From Verrucomicrobiaceae bacterium (GTDB lineage: Bacteria > Verrucomicrobiota > Verrucomicrobiia > Verrucomicrobiales > Akkermansiaceae), in the NCBI GenBank assembly GCA_027483005.1, contig JAIXVN010000464.1:1-5039 (forward strand): a stretch of 5,039 bases of DNA, in the 5' to 3' direction. Numbering within the stretch: the first letter of the stretch is position 1; each line of letters begins with the position of its first letter. The notes beneath the pieces were generated by a model that saw only the letters and a program-made list of their open reading frames with translations, was not told the origin of the DNA and made no database searches. A program made the translations under genes and the position numbers. This document shows positions 4,193 through 5,039 of this stretch, in pieces.

Positions 4193-5039
4193 TCACAGCC
4201 TGCGCTCCGCGATCTCCTCGGTGACGTCGGCGATGAACTGCTCCACTGAGCGGGCTCCGAGGTCCTCGCGATCGCGATGGCGGACGGAGACGGTTCCTTC
4301 ATCGACCTCCTTCTGGCCGAGCACGAGCATGTAGGGCACGCGGTCGAGACGGGCGAGGCGGATTTTGGCGCCGATCTTGTCGGAATCGCGGTCGATCGTC
4401 ACTCGCACCCCGGCGTCGGCCAGTTTGGCGGTGACGGCTTCGGCGGCTTCGAGGGTCTTTTCGGAAATCGGCAGCACGCGGACCTGCTCCGGAGCCAGCC
4501 AGGTGGGGAACTTTCCTTCGAAATGCTCGATCAGCAGGCCGGTGAAACGCTCCAGCGACCCGAAGGGCGCGCGATGGATCATCACCGGACGGTGGGTTTG
4601 ATTGTCGGCCCCGACGTATTCCAGCTTGAAGCGCTCCGGCAGGTTGTAGTCCACCTGCACGGTGCCGAGCTGCCATTCGCGACCGATGACGTCCTTGACC
4701 ACGAAGTCGATCTTCGGTCCGTAGAACGCGGCCTCACCCGGCTCCTCGCTGTAATCCACCCCGAGGGTCTGGACGGCGGCGCGCAGGGCGGCCTCAGCCT
4801 TGTCCCAGTTTTCCGGAGAGCCGACGTATTTCGTGCTGTCGGGATCGCGCAGCGAAAGGCGGACGCGGTAATCATTCATCCCCAGCGTGCCGAGGACCTT
4901 CTTGACGAGTTCCAGGCAGCCCTGGACCTCTGCCGCCACTTGATCGGGCGTGCAGAAGAGGTGGGCATCGTCCTGCGTGAAACCGCGGACGCGGGTCATG
5001 CCGCCGAGCTCGCCGGACTGCTCCCAGCGGTAAACCGTG
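4193..5039 (-). CDS. thrS: Threonyl-tRNA synthetase, C-terminal 281 residues (N-terminus outside window)
   Basis: ThrRS charges tRNA-Thr in the cytoplasm. The frame is open to the right edge, so the TGS, editing and early catalytic parts are missing; numbering here starts at the first full codon. Class II motif 2 is RVRGFTQDDAHLFC (16-29), with His26 matching the second zinc ligand (E. coli His385). Motif 3 covers HRAPFGSLERFTGLLIEHF (155-173), with His155 as the third ligand (E. coli His511). The first ligand, a Cys, lies beyond the edge. From WLAPEQVRVLPI (180-191) to the end is the anticodon-binding domain, including KIGAKIRLARLDRVPYMLVL (221-240) and GQKE. An internal ATG at 4999 is not the start: the codons before it read ThrRS sequence (VYRWEQSGELGG). 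The neighbour downstream is infC, as in many bacteria, but 536 bases away, which suggests infC has its own promoter. Confidence 0.98.
   Translation of the reverse strand, partial: TVYRWEQSGELGGMTRVRGFTQDDAHLFCTPDQVAAEVQGCLELVKKVLGTLGMNDYRVRLSLRDPDSTKYVGSPENWDKAEAALRAAVQTLGVDYSEEPGEAAFYGPKIDFVVKDVIGREWQLGTVQVDYNLPERFKLEYVGADNQTHRPVMIHRAPFGSLERFTGLLIEHFEGKFPTWLAPEQVRVLPISEKTLEAAEAVTAKLADAGVRVTIDRDSDKIGAKIRLARLDRVPYMLVLGQKEVDEGTVSVRHRDREDLGARSVEQFIADVTEEIAERRL

Overview
This is a G+C-rich bacterial chromosomal window made of core housekeeping genes. Its proteins (RuvA, NuoA, IF-3, ThrRS, a HAD phosphatase) are vertically inherited types. The combination of an acidic-tailed IF-3, infC lying next to thrS but away from rpmI/rplT, and an unfamiliar gene after ruvA would fit a Verrucomicrobiota-like or other PVC-group bacterium. 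That placement is an impression from remembered sequence styles, not something the window proves. I see no mobile element, CRISPR array, rRNA or tRNA.

Layout. Positions 1-1073 hold a leftward operon: ruvA (477-1073, minus), then after 15 bases a partial unknown gene (minus, running off the left edge) with a possible ATP-grasp-like motif. An A+T-rich divergent spacer (about 1074-1251) separates it from a rightward gene for an unrecognised 102-residue protein (1252-1560) that ends in a strong intrinsic terminator (1584-1616). Only 46 bases after that terminator's T-run comes nuoA (1663-2034, plus), which stands alone without nuoB after it. A 190-base spacer (2035-2224) separates nuoA from a convergent HAD phosphatase gene (2225-2878, minus).

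The right part is leftward: thrS (partial, 4193 to the right edge), a 536-base non-coding stretch, infC (2949-3656), a strong terminator (2886-2931), then the HAD gene, whose ATG lies 7 bases past the terminator's T-run. thrS-infC is the classic translation-gene pairing, but here a terminator and an unrelated gene replace rpmI-rplT.

The main points beyond routine annotation are these: infC very probably starts at a rare AUC codon (3656) behind a perfect GGAGG; IF-3 carries a strongly acidic C-terminal tail of about 50 residues; the long infC leader holds several perfect hairpins and may be regulatory; the HAD start codon abuts the infC terminator; nuoA is an orphan; and ruvA probably starts at GTG 1073. 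I did not find a wholly new multi-gene system.
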